The notes: a model not told the origin generated them from the sequence alone. A stretch of 64,000 bases of DNA from Pusillimonas sp. T2 (GCF_002236805.1 NZ_NIQA01000001.1:186001-250000), one strand, 5' to 3'. Shown: positions 8,659 through 18,040, counted from the first letter of the stretch. Made by a program: numbers and translations.

Positions 8659-9810
8659 TTAGTTCGATTCGAGCAGGCGGAACTTGCCGTCCTTGACGGT
8701 GATCATGACGCGGGCACGCTCGTCCAGCCCATAGTGATCTTCTGCAGTGAAGCGATATACGCCATTGGTACCCACAACCTCATCTCCAGACTGCAGGGCA
8801 TCACGCAGCGCAACGCGGAAGTCCTCGGTACCTGGCTTAGCCCCCGTTGCCAAAGCCTTCTTTGCCGCCGCATCAAGAATCAACATGGCATCCCACGCAT
8901 AACCAGCAAATGGCGACACGGGGCCATCACCCCACTTGGCCTGATACTTCTTGACGAAGTCAAGAGACACCTGCTTGATCGGATTGCTGTCGGGCAACTC
9001 ATTGGCGGCAACCATTGGGCCGGTCGGCATGCGGGCGCCTTCGACAGCTTTACCACCGGCATCCAAAAACGCCTGCGCGACCGTGCCGTGGGTCTGGTAA
9101 ACCAAGCCGTCGTAACCCTGATCACGCAACGTCGCGTGCGGTAATACTGCAGGCGTCGTAGATGCGCCAATAAACACGGCATCAGGATCTTGAGCAATTA
9201 CTTTGAGCACTTGCGCAATGACCGATGGATCGGTGCGGTTGTATCGTTCTTCAGCCAGTATCTCGATACCAGCCTTGGGCGCCATCTCTTTGAAAATATT
9301 CCAGTTCAGATCACCCCAGCCATCCGCGTAGCCAATGAACGCCGCCGTCTTTACGCCCTGCTTGACCATATCGTCGACAATGGCCGCAGACATCAAAGAA
9401 ACCGGTTGCGGCACGTTGAATACGAAAGCACGCTTCTCGGGGGATATAGCCACTGGCGACATCGCTAGCTGCGCAGTTTTGCTGCCATTGGCAATATCAA
9501 ACAACGTCATCGCTGTGGGCGACGATGTAGAGCCAACGATGGCGTCAACTTTATCAACGTCAACGAAACGGCGTGCATTCTTCATCGCTGTCGTGGCATC
9601 GCCGCCATCATCCAGCAAAATCCACTCGACCGGGTGCCCACCCAATGTTGGCGGGAAGACATCTGCCGCATGACGGTAAGGCAGGCCATTTGACGCATTC
9701 GGCCCAGTGAATGTACCTGTCAGGCCAATTTTCACAGGGGTTTGAGCAAACGAGACTGATGAAACCGACATCATCAGACCGGTCAACAATACAAGCAATT
9801 TACGAGACAT
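8659..9810 (-). CDS. Periplasmic substrate-binding protein of the Liv-type ABC importer
   Basis: A 383-residue periplasmic binding protein of the LivJ/LivK (type I, HAAT) group. A Sec signal peptide is clear: MSRK, a hydrophobic core, and a likely cut after SFA-Q near residue 22. The mature start TPVKIGLTGTFTGPNAS, the VDAIVGSTSSPTAMTLFDIAN segment, and the AAFIGYADGWG and SPFAGYAWDAMLILDAA blocks match the family. It is the first gene of the operon, preceded by AGGAGATCTC just before the ATG. The ligand is unknown; neighbours encoding a CoA ligase, aldolase, thiolase and dioxygenase point to a carboxylic acid used as carbon source. Confidence 0.93.
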   Translation of the reverse strand: MSRKLLVLLTGLMMSVSSVSFAQTPVKIGLTGTFTGPNASNGLPYRHAADVFPPTLGGHPVEWILLDDGGDATTAMKNARRFVDVDKVDAIVGSTSSPTAMTLFDIANGSKTAQLAMSPVAISPEKRAFVFNVPQPVSLMSAAIVDDMVKQGVKTAAFIGYADGWGDLNWNIFKEMAPKAGIEILAEERYNRTDPSVIAQVLKVIAQDPDAVFIGASTTPAVLPHATLRDQGYDGLVYQTHGTVAQAFLDAGGKAVEGARMPTGPMVAANELPDSNPIKQVSLDFVKKYQAKWGDGPVSPFAGYAWDAMLILDAAAKKALATGAKPGTEDFRVALRDALQSGDEVVGTNGVYRFTAEDHYGLDERARVMITVKDGKFRLLESN

Positions 9811-9980
9811 GAGATCTCCTCTTTATTGTGCATAAGTGAGCGGGAAGCCGTACCCCGCCCGGACGCGACAGTCACGCCAAACCTCAGACGCTTGAGCGGA
9901 TCTTATAAGTAACGTAATCTTTATGAAATACCTTAAACATGAATAAATAGATCTCTGTAATGCCATAATGGAATACCAAA
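9811..9980. promoter_or_regulatory. Divergent promoter region of the Liv/catabolic operon and its LysR gene
   Basis: This 170-bp AT-rich gap separates the minus-strand operon from the plus-strand LysR gene. Within it, 9905-9924 forms an interrupted dyad (ATAA..A......T..TTAT) of the size and form of a LysR-type box. A small CCAT-A-ATGG palindrome lies at 9963-9971 just before the LysR start. Assignment as operator is inference from position and form. Confidence 0.45.
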
Positions 9981-10931
9981 ATGTCACAAGAAATTGATTT
10001 CCGTCGCCTGATGGGCCGGCTGCGTTTACGTCATCTGGCGCTGCTAGACTGGCTTGGCAGAGATCCGAACGTCGGACGGGCTGCAAAAAAACTGCATATG
10101 GCCCAGCCCACCGCAAGCAAGCTACTTAGGGAAATCGAGGATATATTCGAGACCCCTTTATTTACCCGGAATCGTCGGGGACTTACCCCCACTGCAGCCG
10201 GCCAGGTACTAACACGCCGGGCAGGTATCTTGCTGGCAGAAATGCAGGCGACACATACAGAACTGCTCTATGCGCTGGGTGGCGGCACCGGACACATGCG
10301 GCTAGGCGTGTTTCCGGTGGTGGTGCCAGAGTTTCTGCCCAAGCTGTATTCCGCCCTTCAAAGCCAATGGCCAGGGCTCACGATCGAACTACGGGAAGCC
10401 GTAGAGCTCCAGTTGCTGGATCAATTGTCGAAAGGGGAAATCGACGGCATCATCGGCCGCATTGTTATGGAAAATTTAACGCCAGATTTACGTCATGAGG
10501 CGGTTTACACCGAGCCTACCGTCATTGTGTGCGGCACTCATCATCCTCTTCGTAATGCATCGGCTGAAGCACGCGTGCAAATACTTGAACAAACCGCCTG
10601 GATGCTTCCCGCACGACAAGGTGCGGTGTACAACCTCGTCGCATCAAGGCTTGCGCAATTCGGCATTAAGGCACCACGCGTAGACATCGAAACAACGTCA
10701 GTGTTTGCAACAATTGAAATGCTTAACCACACGAACTTACTTTCGATTTTGCCGGAAAAAATTGCGCTAGATTATCAAGCTAACCAGAAAGTGGCCGTCG
10801 CCCCGATTGATGACCTGGGGGCCAACTACCCGATTGGCGTCATTTACCGTGCAGATGCTGCAGACAACCCTTTAGTGGCCATGTTGCTCAAGACCACCCG
10901 AACGCTTTCAAGCTGGCCCGCCAAGCACTAA
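9981..10931 (+). CDS. LysR-type transcriptional regulator, divergent from the Liv/catabolic operon
   Basis: A 316-residue LysR-type regulator. The N-terminal winged helix-turn-helix is clear (VGRAAKKLHMAQPTASKLLREIE, residues ~35-57, followed by ETPLFTRNRRGLTPTAAG), then a substrate-binding-like effector domain. The LRLRHLALLDWLG opening resembles the GbpR/PcaQ subgroup, which often controls aromatic or sugar-acid catabolism. Divergent orientation next to the transporter operon makes it the likely activator of that operon in response to the substrate or an intermediate. Its stop overlaps the stop of the converging GGDEF/EAL gene by 4 bp. Confidence 0.92.
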   Translation: MSQEIDFRRLMGRLRLRHLALLDWLGRDPNVGRAAKKLHMAQPTASKLLREIEDIFETPLFTRNRRGLTPTAAGQVLTRRAGILLAEMQATHTELLYALGGGTGHMRLGVFPVVVPEFLPKLYSALQSQWPGLTIELREAVELQLLDQLSKGEIDGIIGRIVMENLTPDLRHEAVYTEPTVIVCGTHHPLRNASAEARVQILEQTAWMLPARQGAVYNLVASRLAQFGIKAPRVDIETTSVFATIEMLNHTNLLSILPEKIALDYQANQKVAVAPIDDLGANYPIGVIYRADAADNPLVAMLLKTTRTLSSWPAKH

Positions 10932-12820
10932 TTTTTGTTCGAAAATCGCTCAAACCAGGCATCGGCAGGCTCAGGTCTGCCAAATAGATATCCTTGGTAA
11001 ATGACGTCGCCACGCGCTTTCAAAAACTCGGCTTGCTCTGACGTTTCCACACCCTCGGCCACGACATTGAGATGCATGTGACGCGCCACCGCCAAGATCG
11101 ACTCGACCAATGCCGCACTGTCGTGATCGACGGGGGCATCGTGAACAAACGTCTTGTCGATTTTCAGTTCATGAATTGGCAAGTGCTTGACATAGGTAAG
11201 TGACGCATAGCCAGTACCAAAATCGTCCAGCGAGAAATGTAGACCCAACGCACTAAGCTGCCGCATTTTCGAAATTACGTCGTCAACGTCTCGAATCAGC
11301 AAACTTTCAGTCACCTCGAACGTCAATTTGTGCGGGTCGGCGCCGGTTTCCGCCAAGATGGCCGTGATTGACGCCACAAAACTGCGTTGATGAAAATGGC
11401 GCGGGCTAATATTGACTGACACCCTGAAATCTGGGGAATCGGGGAAGCGGCCCGCAGCAATGTGCGCACAAACCTGCCTGAGCACACAAATGCCAAGATC
11501 AGCGATAAGGTCGGACTCTTCTGCTAACGGAATGAACGAAACGGGAGACACCAGCCCCAGCTCGGGGTGCTGCCAGCGCACCAGCGCTTCGGCCCCAACA
11601 AGCGTGCCATGGGTATCAACTTGCGGCTGCAAATACACCATCAACTGGCCTTCTGGGATCGCCTGACGCAACTCACGTTCAAGATGAAACCGACGCTCGG
11701 CGACCGTGGACATAGACGCTTCATACACCGTTACCTGATTCCCGCCTGCCGCTTTGGCCCGATGCATGGCCGTGTCGGCCCGACGCAAGACCTCACCCGC
11801 CGTATCGGAATCAGATAACGGAAAATGAGCCATACCAATACTGGCGACCACCGAAACCTTGATAGCGTCAATGTTGAAGTCAGGTGTGAGCGCTCCCTGA
11901 ATTTGCTCGACCAGCGCGTTTCCACCATTGTCGGCCAACGAGCGTGTGTCATAGACCTCGTGGGGTAGCACGAGAAATTCGCTGCCAGACATACGCGCTA
12001 ACGTGCCCCGACCATCAAGGACAGCTGCCAAGCGTTCGGCCACTTGAACCAGAAGCTTGTCGCCAAAAGCATGCCCGCGCGCGTCGTTAAAACGCGAAAA
12101 GCGATCGACATGAATCAGCACAAGCACCCCTACCTGCGACGTGCCGATGCACTGCGCAAGCTTGTCTTGTATACGTTCGTAAAGAAACAAACGGTTAGGC
12201 AAAGCAGTTAGACCGTCGAAATACGCCAGCCGATGCAAATTAAGCCGCGACTGCTCTTTCTCTTCGTAGTCTTGAAACAGCAAGCAGACCAATGCTGTCG
12301 CTAGTGGATAGGCCAAAAAAACTGTGAACCAGACTTCACTGACAATGATAAAGCCAACACCCGCGGGCAAAAGCAAGAACAGCATTAACATGCATCCGTG
12401 CACAACGACACCGCCAAACCAGGCCCTGGCAAAGCTAAGTACACCGCCCGAACGCAACCGAACGTAGTAATAGAAACAGCCAATACTGGCCGCCGTCAGG
12501 ATAGTAAGCAACCCAACCCACATGCCCGCGCCGCCTAACCACGCGCGGTAAGCCGCCATAAACAGCGCACTGATTATCGCCACCAACGGCCCGCCAAACA
12601 CGCCACCAACGAAAAGCAATATGGTCCGGCTGTCGAAAATAATACCGTTGCCATAATCGACCGGTGCCATCATCACACCGATACCCGTCAGGCCCAACAA
12701 CACGCCGAACAACACCTTACCGGACGCCATGTCTCGCCGCTTGCGTGACATAACAACTTGATAGGCCACCACCAGGGCAACCAACAGCGCCGCATTCTTG
12801 ACCAGGTCAATGATCAGCAT
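10928..12820 (-). CDS. Membrane c-di-GMP protein: 5TM-LytS-like sensor, degenerate GGDEF, EAL phosphodiesterase
   Basis: A 630-residue protein. Residues 1 to ~185 carry about five or six hydrophobic helices and a 5TMR-LYT-like block (FDSRTILLFVGGVFGGPLVAII). A GGDEF domain follows, but its signature reads SGSEF (LARMSGSEFLVL), so cyclase activity is unlikely. The C-terminal EAL domain looks catalytically complete: EALVRW, NISPRHF, EVTES, DDFGTGYASL, KIDKTFV and VVAEGVET. The expected activity is hydrolysis of c-di-GMP to pGpG, perhaps modulated by GTP on the dead GGDEF. The start overlaps the stop of the upstream cyclase gene by 7 bp, so synthesis and breakdown of the messenger are probably encoded in one transcript. 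Confidence 0.93.
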   Translation of the reverse strand: MLIIDLVKNAALLVALVVAYQVVMSRKRRDMASGKVLFGVLLGLTGIGVMMAPVDYGNGIIFDSRTILLFVGGVFGGPLVAIISALFMAAYRAWLGGAGMWVGLLTILTAASIGCFYYYVRLRSGGVLSFARAWFGGVVVHGCMLMLFLLLPAGVGFIIVSEVWFTVFLAYPLATALVCLLFQDYEEKEQSRLNLHRLAYFDGLTALPNRLFLYERIQDKLAQCIGTSQVGVLVLIHVDRFSRFNDARGHAFGDKLLVQVAERLAAVLDGRGTLARMSGSEFLVLPHEVYDTRSLADNGGNALVEQIQGALTPDFNIDAIKVSVVASIGMAHFPLSDSDTAGEVLRRADTAMHRAKAAGGNQVTVYEASMSTVAERRFHLERELRQAIPEGQLMVYLQPQVDTHGTLVGAEALVRWQHPELGLVSPVSFIPLAEESDLIADLGICVLRQVCAHIAAGRFPDSPDFRVSVNISPRHFHQRSFVASITAILAETGADPHKLTFEVTESLLIRDVDDVISKMRQLSALGLHFSLDDFGTGYASLTYVKHLPIHELKIDKTFVHDAPVDHDSAALVESILAVARHMHLNVVAEGVETSEQAEFLKARGDVIYQGYLFGRPEPADAWFERFSNKN

Positions 12821-14148
12821 GATGCCCCGCCTGCATAAGACGGCGTGCCAACGCTTCGAGATCGCTTGCGGGCGTACATTATCTGGTCGGCATAAGCGAT
12901 AAGGGATTCAGCGTCAGCACCGTGGTCGGGAAACAAGGCCACACCCACACTGGCACTGACTTGGAGCGTTGCAGCGCCGGTCTCTACAGGTAAGCTGGCT
13001 ATATGCGTAATTTTTGCAGTCACGGTTTGAATGATGTCTTGGGAAACTGCATCGTCAAGCAGCACAATAAATTCGTCGCCTCCGAAGCGATACGCGGCAT
13101 CTTCGAGACGCAAGCCATGCTTAAGGCGATGGGCAAACGCACGAAGTAGCATGTCGCCGCTGTCGTGGCCATAGACATCGTTGATTTGCTTGAAATCGTC
13201 GAGGTCGATAAACAACAAGGCCATACGCCCGCCATGCCGTTGACACCGAGACACTACAGCCGCAAGACGCTCGTTGAGTGCGCGACGATTAGGCAGACCA
13301 GTAAGCTCATCGTGATTGGCCTGACGCACAAGACGCGCCTGCCATTGCAAGCGTTCGACGGCCAGACTAAGCTGGCCAAAAAAATACGGCCAAAAGGCCA
13401 TACCCGCATCAAAGCTTAACTCTGTGAAGTCGGCCTGTAAGGCAACAGCCCCTAAAAGACGGTTGTGCACCATTAGCGGTGCGACACACCAGCCGTCTTG
13501 TACAAATGCCTGGACCGCACTCCCGTTAAGCGCAGTGTCGTATACGGCCTGACACTTATGACGGGCCTGTGCCGCCTGAGTGGCAGGCAACCAAGGGCCA
13601 GCCCCAAAACAATTAAATACCAGATGCCCCGCCCTACCGGGGTGACTCTCGGACACGGTGATCACTGCGAAGGTTTCAACGGGTACAACGCTATTTAATG
13701 CGCTGTGAACCTGCTGAAACAATGAAGCGATGTCATTGACCTTGCTGGTCGCTTCGAAGAGCGCAAAAGTAACTGCCTGAAAGGCTTCGAGCTGTCGACG
13801 CTGCGTAACGTCTCGGGCCACGCCGACACGCATCTGGTCCGCTTCCGACCACCTCGCGGTCCACATCAGGCGTACACGACGCCCAGTTTTGTGCAAATAG
13901 GTATTTTCGAAACCAGCCCGCGACTCTCCGGATAAAACCTTCTGGCCTTCGGTGCGCGTGCGTTCGTGGTCTTCAGGCACAACAAAATCGAGCATGCTGC
14001 GCCCCATGAGCTCGTGCTGGGAATACCCCAGCACGGACTCGCAGACGGCATTGACGTACGCTACTCGGCCCTCGGTGTCGACCAAAAAAACGACATCGAG
14101 CAACAGGTCGAGATAATGTGACGACGGTTGCGGATGGGGCTGGGTCAT
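12814..14148 (-). CDS. PAS-GAF-GGDEF diguanylate cyclase
   Basis: A 444-residue cytosolic diguanylate cyclase that makes c-di-GMP from two GTP. An N-terminal PAS domain (DVVFLVDTEGRVAYVNAVCESVLGYS, then MLDFVVPEDH) is followed by a GAF-like domain and a GGDEF domain with an intact active site, RFGGDEFIVLLDD. Five residues before it, RLED matches the RxxD inhibitory site, so product feedback is expected. The start at 14148 gives MTQPHPQPS with a weak AGG upstream; an upstream in-frame ATG at 14214 adds 22 residues with no domain. The gene is overlapped by the EAL gene downstream. Confidence 0.92.
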   Translation of the reverse strand: MTQPHPQPSSHYLDLLLDVVFLVDTEGRVAYVNAVCESVLGYSQHELMGRSMLDFVVPEDHERTRTEGQKVLSGESRAGFENTYLHKTGRRVRLMWTARWSEADQMRVGVARDVTQRRQLEAFQAVTFALFEATSKVNDIASLFQQVHSALNSVVPVETFAVITVSESHPGRAGHLVFNCFGAGPWLPATQAAQARHKCQAVYDTALNGSAVQAFVQDGWCVAPLMVHNRLLGAVALQADFTELSFDAGMAFWPYFFGQLSLAVERLQWQARLVRQANHDELTGLPNRRALNERLAAVVSRCQRHGGRMALLFIDLDDFKQINDVYGHDSGDMLLRAFAHRLKHGLRLEDAAYRFGGDEFIVLLDDAVSQDIIQTVTAKITHIASLPVETGAATLQVSASVGVALFPDHGADAESLIAYADQIMYARKRSRSVGTPSYAGGASC

Positions 14149-14327
14149 TGAAGATACCTGATGGGGCCAGGCTGCGCCAAACAACTCGAAACGCTGCCTT
14201 GCAAAACAATGCAAAACTTAACAAGCAGACGACTAAAGCTTACACCCATTTTTTGACAACAACATGTTCGGCAAAGCAAAGCCGACAAAAACATCGAAAA
14301 ACACAGGGCAAGCCATCGGCCTTGCGC

Positions 14328-14360
14328 CAAAAAAAAGCCGGGTAGAAAGCTGCCCGGCTA
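14328..14360 (-). terminator. Rho-independent terminator of the Dpp-type ABC operon
   Basis: AGCCGGG(T)...CCCGGCT forms a 7-bp GC stem with a ~10-nt loop. Read on the minus strand it is followed by eight to nine T residues. It lies 40 bp past the stop of the last ABC gene. Confidence 0.85.
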
Positions 14361-14401
14361 AATCTTATAAAGCTGACATCCAATAAACCCTGGCCAGTTG
14401 C

Positions 14402-15229
14402 CTAGGCTTCGGCCAGCCGGACGCTGTCAAACCATGCGTCGTCTATTTCGGGTAACGGGATGGCATCGATAAGTGTGCGTGTAATACTGCTTTGCGGGTT
14501 GTTGAAAACCTGATCGCAGGGCCCCGCGTCAACGATCTCGCCATGATTAAGCACAATAACCTGCGAGCACACGGTACGAATGACCGAGAGATCATGGCTG
14601 ATGAAGGCAATCGTAAGGTTCATGTCGGCGGCAAGATCTTGCAGCAATGTCAGTACTTGCGCCTGCGACGACACATCAAGCCCCGAGACGATTTCATCGG
14701 CCAGAATAAACGACGGGTTGAGCGCTATTGCCCTTGCGATGCCCACCCGTTGACGCTGCCCACCCGATAGTTCGTGCGGATACCGGGCGGCAAACACCGC
14801 GGGCAGCCCTACCCGTTCAAGCGCTTCGATGGCTCGTCGGCGCGGATTGTCGAAACCATAACGCTTAAGCGGCGACGCCACAATTCGGCCAACCGTGTGA
14901 CGCGGATTGAGCGACGACATCGGGTCCTGGAAAATCATTTGGAGATCACGACGTAAAGGCTTGATCTGCTCTTCGGTAAGACGCGAAATGTCTTTGCCCC
15001 GAAACAGAACCTGACCAGACGACACGCCCAACAAACGAACCAGCACACGTCCCAAGGTAGACTTCCCGGAGCCGCTTTCGCCCACGATACCGATAATTTC
15101 CCCGGCAGGCAGATCGAACGTCAGCCCTTTGAGAATTTCGATGCGGGGGGCAGGACCAAACAGCTTCTTGCGCGACATATCAGGAAGCGACAGGCGCAAA
15201 TCTTTGACGCGGAACAAGGGTTCAGACAT
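14402..15229 (-). CDS. Dipeptide/oligopeptide-type ABC transporter ATPase, DppF-like
   Basis: A 275-residue ATP-binding subunit of the peptide/opine/nickel ABC family. Walker A is GESGSGKST, the signature is LSGGQRQRVGIARAI, Walker B is FILADEIVSGLDVSSQAQVL, and the H-loop is FISHDLSVI. The C-terminal DQVFNNPQSSITRTLIDAIP is the family's iron-sulfur-lacking oligopeptide tail. The start at 15229 has GGAG six bases upstream and overlaps the DppD-like stop by 8 bp; an in-frame ATG at 15259 is further inside the neighbour. Together with the adjacent ATPase and two permeases it makes a complete importer. Confidence 0.93.
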   Translation of the reverse strand: MSEPLFRVKDLRLSLPDMSRKKLFGPAPRIEILKGLTFDLPAGEIIGIVGESGSGKSTLGRVLVRLLGVSSGQVLFRGKDISRLTEEQIKPLRRDLQMIFQDPMSSLNPRHTVGRIVASPLKRYGFDNPRRRAIEALERVGLPAVFAARYPHELSGGQRQRVGIARAIALNPSFILADEIVSGLDVSSQAQVLTLLQDLAADMNLTIAFISHDLSVIRTVCSQVIVLNHGEIVDAGPCDQVFNNPQSSITRTLIDAIPLPEIDDAWFDSVRLAEA

Positions 15230-16133
15230 GGGCAGCTCCGTTGGCATCGGTAAGCGCAATTTCTTTCTTCAGGTTGGCGATCAGCTCGGGCGGCACCGGC
15301 TTGAGCGGCTCGTTGGGATGGGTGTAACGCGGCGTAGCCCCGATAAGCGCCCGAGTATACGGATGCTGCGGGTTGGCAAATACCTCGCGCGTAGGCGCAC
15401 TTTCCATGACTTTACCGGCAAAAAGAACGGTCACCGTTTGACTGATCTTCGCGACAACCCCCATGTCGTGCGTGACGAACAAAACCGCCGTACCGGACTC
15501 GGCCTGCAGCTCGCGAATCAGACGCAAAATCTGCTTTTGCACGGTTACATCGAGCGCGGTTGTGGGTTCGTCTGCCACGATGAGCCTGGGTTTAGGCGCA
15601 AACGCAGCAGCAATCAAAATACGCTGGCGCATCCCCCCGGACAACTCGTGCGGATAAGACGCCATAACCCGCTTAGGATCACGGATATGCACGCGGTCCA
15701 GCAGTTCGAGGGCTCGTGACTGTGCATCGGCGCTGCTCCAGCCCAGGCGCTTGACAAGACGTTCGGTGATTTGCACGCCAATCCGACGCGACGGATTCAA
15801 AGCCGTTAGAGGATCTTGCGGGATAAGTGACGCAGCAGCCGCCACCGTTTGGCGTCGCTGCGCAGCACCGAGCGCGTCGAGGCTTTCGCCTTGCAGCAAA
15901 ATCTGGCCAGAGGTGACCTCGATGTTGCGTGGCAAGACGCCCAGCACCGCCTTGCCAATCATACTTTTACCTGCGCCACTTTCGCCGACCAACGCGCGGA
16001 CTTCGCCGGGTTGAACCGAAAGCGAAACATCGCGCAACAACCGGCCACCGCCCCGTAATACGACGTTCAAGCCGGTGACTTCGAGTGTGGGTTGCGCCAT
16101 ACCGGCGCCAACATTGTTTGTACTTAGTGTCAT
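15222..16133 (-). CDS. Dipeptide/oligopeptide-type ABC transporter ATPase, DppD-like
   Basis: A 303-residue DppD/OppD-like ATPase. It has Walker A GESGAGKSM, where the final serine/threonine is followed by methionine, the signature LSGGMRQRILIAAAF, Walker B LIVADEPTTALDVTVQKQIL and the H-loop VTHDMGVV. The C-terminal FANPQHPYTRALIGATP is the oligopeptide-ABC tail. It begins 5 bp after the upstream permease stop, with AAGG upstream of the ATG. It pairs with the DppF-like subunit as the ABC heterodimer. Confidence 0.93.
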   Translation of the reverse strand: MTLSTNNVGAGMAQPTLEVTGLNVVLRGGGRLLRDVSLSVQPGEVRALVGESGAGKSMIGKAVLGVLPRNIEVTSGQILLQGESLDALGAAQRRQTVAAAASLIPQDPLTALNPSRRIGVQITERLVKRLGWSSADAQSRALELLDRVHIRDPKRVMASYPHELSGGMRQRILIAAAFAPKPRLIVADEPTTALDVTVQKQILRLIRELQAESGTAVLFVTHDMGVVAKISQTVTVLFAGKVMESAPTREVFANPQHPYTRALIGATPRYTHPNEPLKPVPPELIANLKKEIALTDANGAAHV

Positions 16134-16138
16134 GTTGC

Positions 16139-17014
16139 TTACCTTGCCAGCGGGTCGAACTGGTCTTTCAAGCCCTCACCCAACTGGCTGAACGACAGCA
16201 CTGTCAGGAAAAGCACTACAAGCGGTGCCACGAGCACCCACCAGGCAAAATGAATAGAGGCACGCCCCTCGGCGATCATGCCACCCCAGGTTGGGGAGTC
16301 GGACGAAATAGACAGATTCACGAAACTGAGAATGGCTTCGACGATAACCGCCACGCCCATTTCAAGTGCCAACAAAGCCACCACTGTGGGCAGCACGTTA
16401 GGCACTACCTCGGCAACTAATGTGCCCAGGCGGGTAGCCCCTCCGATGCGGGCTGACTGGACGTAGTCCATGCGCGTTTGAACCATAGTCTCGGCACGAA
16501 TCACACGGGCAAAACGCGTCCAGTCGATGATCGCGATGGCCAAAATGACAGACGTCAGGCCTGTCCCCAGCACGGCAACCAACAAAATGGAAAACAGCAC
16601 CGGCGGGAACGCCATCCAGATATCGATAAGCCGCGACACGACCCGGTCTACCCAGCCGCCGAAGTAACCCGCCAGCAAGCCCAGTGCCGAACCGAAAGCG
16701 CAGGCTGCCGTAGCGGCAACCAACGCAACCGTTAATGCAATTTGCGCACCGTATATAAGACGGGACAAGACATCGCGCCCAAGACTATCAGTACCCAGAT
16801 AGAACCCCGCTTCGTAACCGCTGAAACCTATGGGGGGCAAACGCTCGAGCAGCAAATCTTGTTCGAGCGGATTGTGCGGCGCAATAAACGGCGCCAATAA
16901 CGCGGCCAGGACAACAATGGCGATCCAGGAGGCCGACAACCAGAGCCTTAAATTTGTTTTACGTACTCGTGCCCGCGGCTCGGCGGGAACGGCGTTTAAT
17001 GTGGCTTCAGCCAT
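16139..17014 (-). CDS. Dipeptide/oligopeptide-type ABC transporter permease, DppC-like
   Basis: A 291-residue inner-membrane permease. The N-terminal helix around LWLSASWIAIVVLAALLAPFI is followed by the periplasmic HNPLEQDL segment, the FYLGTDSLGRDVLSRLIYGA motif typical of DppC/OppC, and the EAA-loop ATRLGTLVAEVVPNVLP. The start at 17014 overlaps the DppB-like stop by 8 bp; an in-frame ATG at 17053 would enter the neighbour further. It forms the channel with the DppB-like subunit. Confidence 0.93.
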   Translation of the reverse strand: MAEATLNAVPAEPRARVRKTNLRLWLSASWIAIVVLAALLAPFIAPHNPLEQDLLLERLPPIGFSGYEAGFYLGTDSLGRDVLSRLIYGAQIALTVALVAATAACAFGSALGLLAGYFGGWVDRVVSRLIDIWMAFPPVLFSILLVAVLGTGLTSVILAIAIIDWTRFARVIRAETMVQTRMDYVQSARIGGATRLGTLVAEVVPNVLPTVVALLALEMGVAVIVEAILSFVNLSISSDSPTWGGMIAEGRASIHFAWWVLVAPLVVLFLTVLSFSQLGEGLKDQFDPLAR

Positions 17015-18011
17015 GACGCAGCCTCGGATTAAGGAAGGTGTAGGCAATATCAACTACCAAATTCACCAAAATAAACAAACAAGCAAACATCAGGACAATG
17101 CCCTGAATCAGCGGAAGATCGCGATTAATAACCGCATCGATGGCCATATTGCCCAGCCCTTCGTAGGCGAAGAGGCGTTCGACAATAACGGTACCGCCGA
17201 TAAGAAAGGTGAACTGCACGCCGATGAGCGTTAACGTGGGTAACGCCGCGTTACGCAGGGCTTCGCGCAAAATTACCTGGGTTTCGGTAAAACCACGCAC
17301 GCGAGCCAGCACGGTGTAATCAAGCTGCAGCACATCTTTAAGACTTTGCTTGAGCAACTGCGAAATAATCGCAGCTAATGGCAACGCCAGCGAAAGGGCC
17401 GGCATCAGCATATGCGCCATCAGGTCTTGCAGGACGTCGAACCGGAACCGTACCAAGGCCTCGAAAAGATAAAAATTAGTGGTGAAGTCGAGATTAAGCT
17501 GAGGTGAAACACGGCCTGAAATATGAAACACAGGCCAAAGTACGCCGAACAGCAAAATCAACAACAGCCCCCACAAAAAATCGGGGATCGACAACGTGGC
17601 GCCGTTGAAGAGGTCGACAGCGGCCTCGCCCGGGCGCCCACGTTCTTTGGCGCCCCAAATGGCAGTAGCACCGCCAATGGCGAGAGCAATGAGCAGCGCA
17701 AGAATGGAGAGTTCGAGCGTCGCCGGCAATCGCTCGAGGACCAAACCGGCAACCGGCTGCTTAAGCGTGATCGACGTACCGAAATCACCCTGCAATACCC
17801 CGCCGGCCCAAATAAAGAACTGCTGGAGTAGCGGCTTATCGAGCCCGTATAAGGCCGTGAGTTGGGCGATATCGGCCTCGGTGGCCCCAGGGGATACCAT
17901 CATGGCAATCGGGTTGCCAGGCGCGACACGTATCAGGATAAAAACAACAATAGCAACACCGACCAGCGTCACGAACATCGTGGCTAGCCGGATAAGAATA
18001 GATTTCAACAT
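17007..18011 (-). CDS. Dipeptide/oligopeptide-type ABC transporter permease, DppB-like
   Basis: A 334-residue DppB/OppB-like permease. The N-terminal membrane helix RLATMFVTLVGVAIVVFILI, the VAPGNPIAMMV motif and the YGLDKPLLQQFFIW stretch are diagnostic. The EAA loop is TQVILREALRNAALPTL, and the C-terminal block contains ERLFAYEGLGNMAIDAVINRDLPLIQG. It is separated from the binding-protein gene by 67 bp containing a strong stem-loop, consistent with lower permease than binding-protein expression. Confidence 0.93.
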   Translation of the reverse strand: MLKSILIRLATMFVTLVGVAIVVFILIRVAPGNPIAMMVSPGATEADIAQLTALYGLDKPLLQQFFIWAGGVLQGDFGTSITLKQPVAGLVLERLPATLELSILALLIALAIGGATAIWGAKERGRPGEAAVDLFNGATLSIPDFLWGLLLILLFGVLWPVFHISGRVSPQLNLDFTTNFYLFEALVRFRFDVLQDLMAHMLMPALSLALPLAAIISQLLKQSLKDVLQLDYTVLARVRGFTETQVILREALRNAALPTLTLIGVQFTFLIGGTVIVERLFAYEGLGNMAIDAVINRDLPLIQGIVLMFACLFILVNLVVDIAYTFLNPRLRHG

Positions 18012-18040
18012 GGGTGCAGCAGAACTGTCGCGGAATGTGG

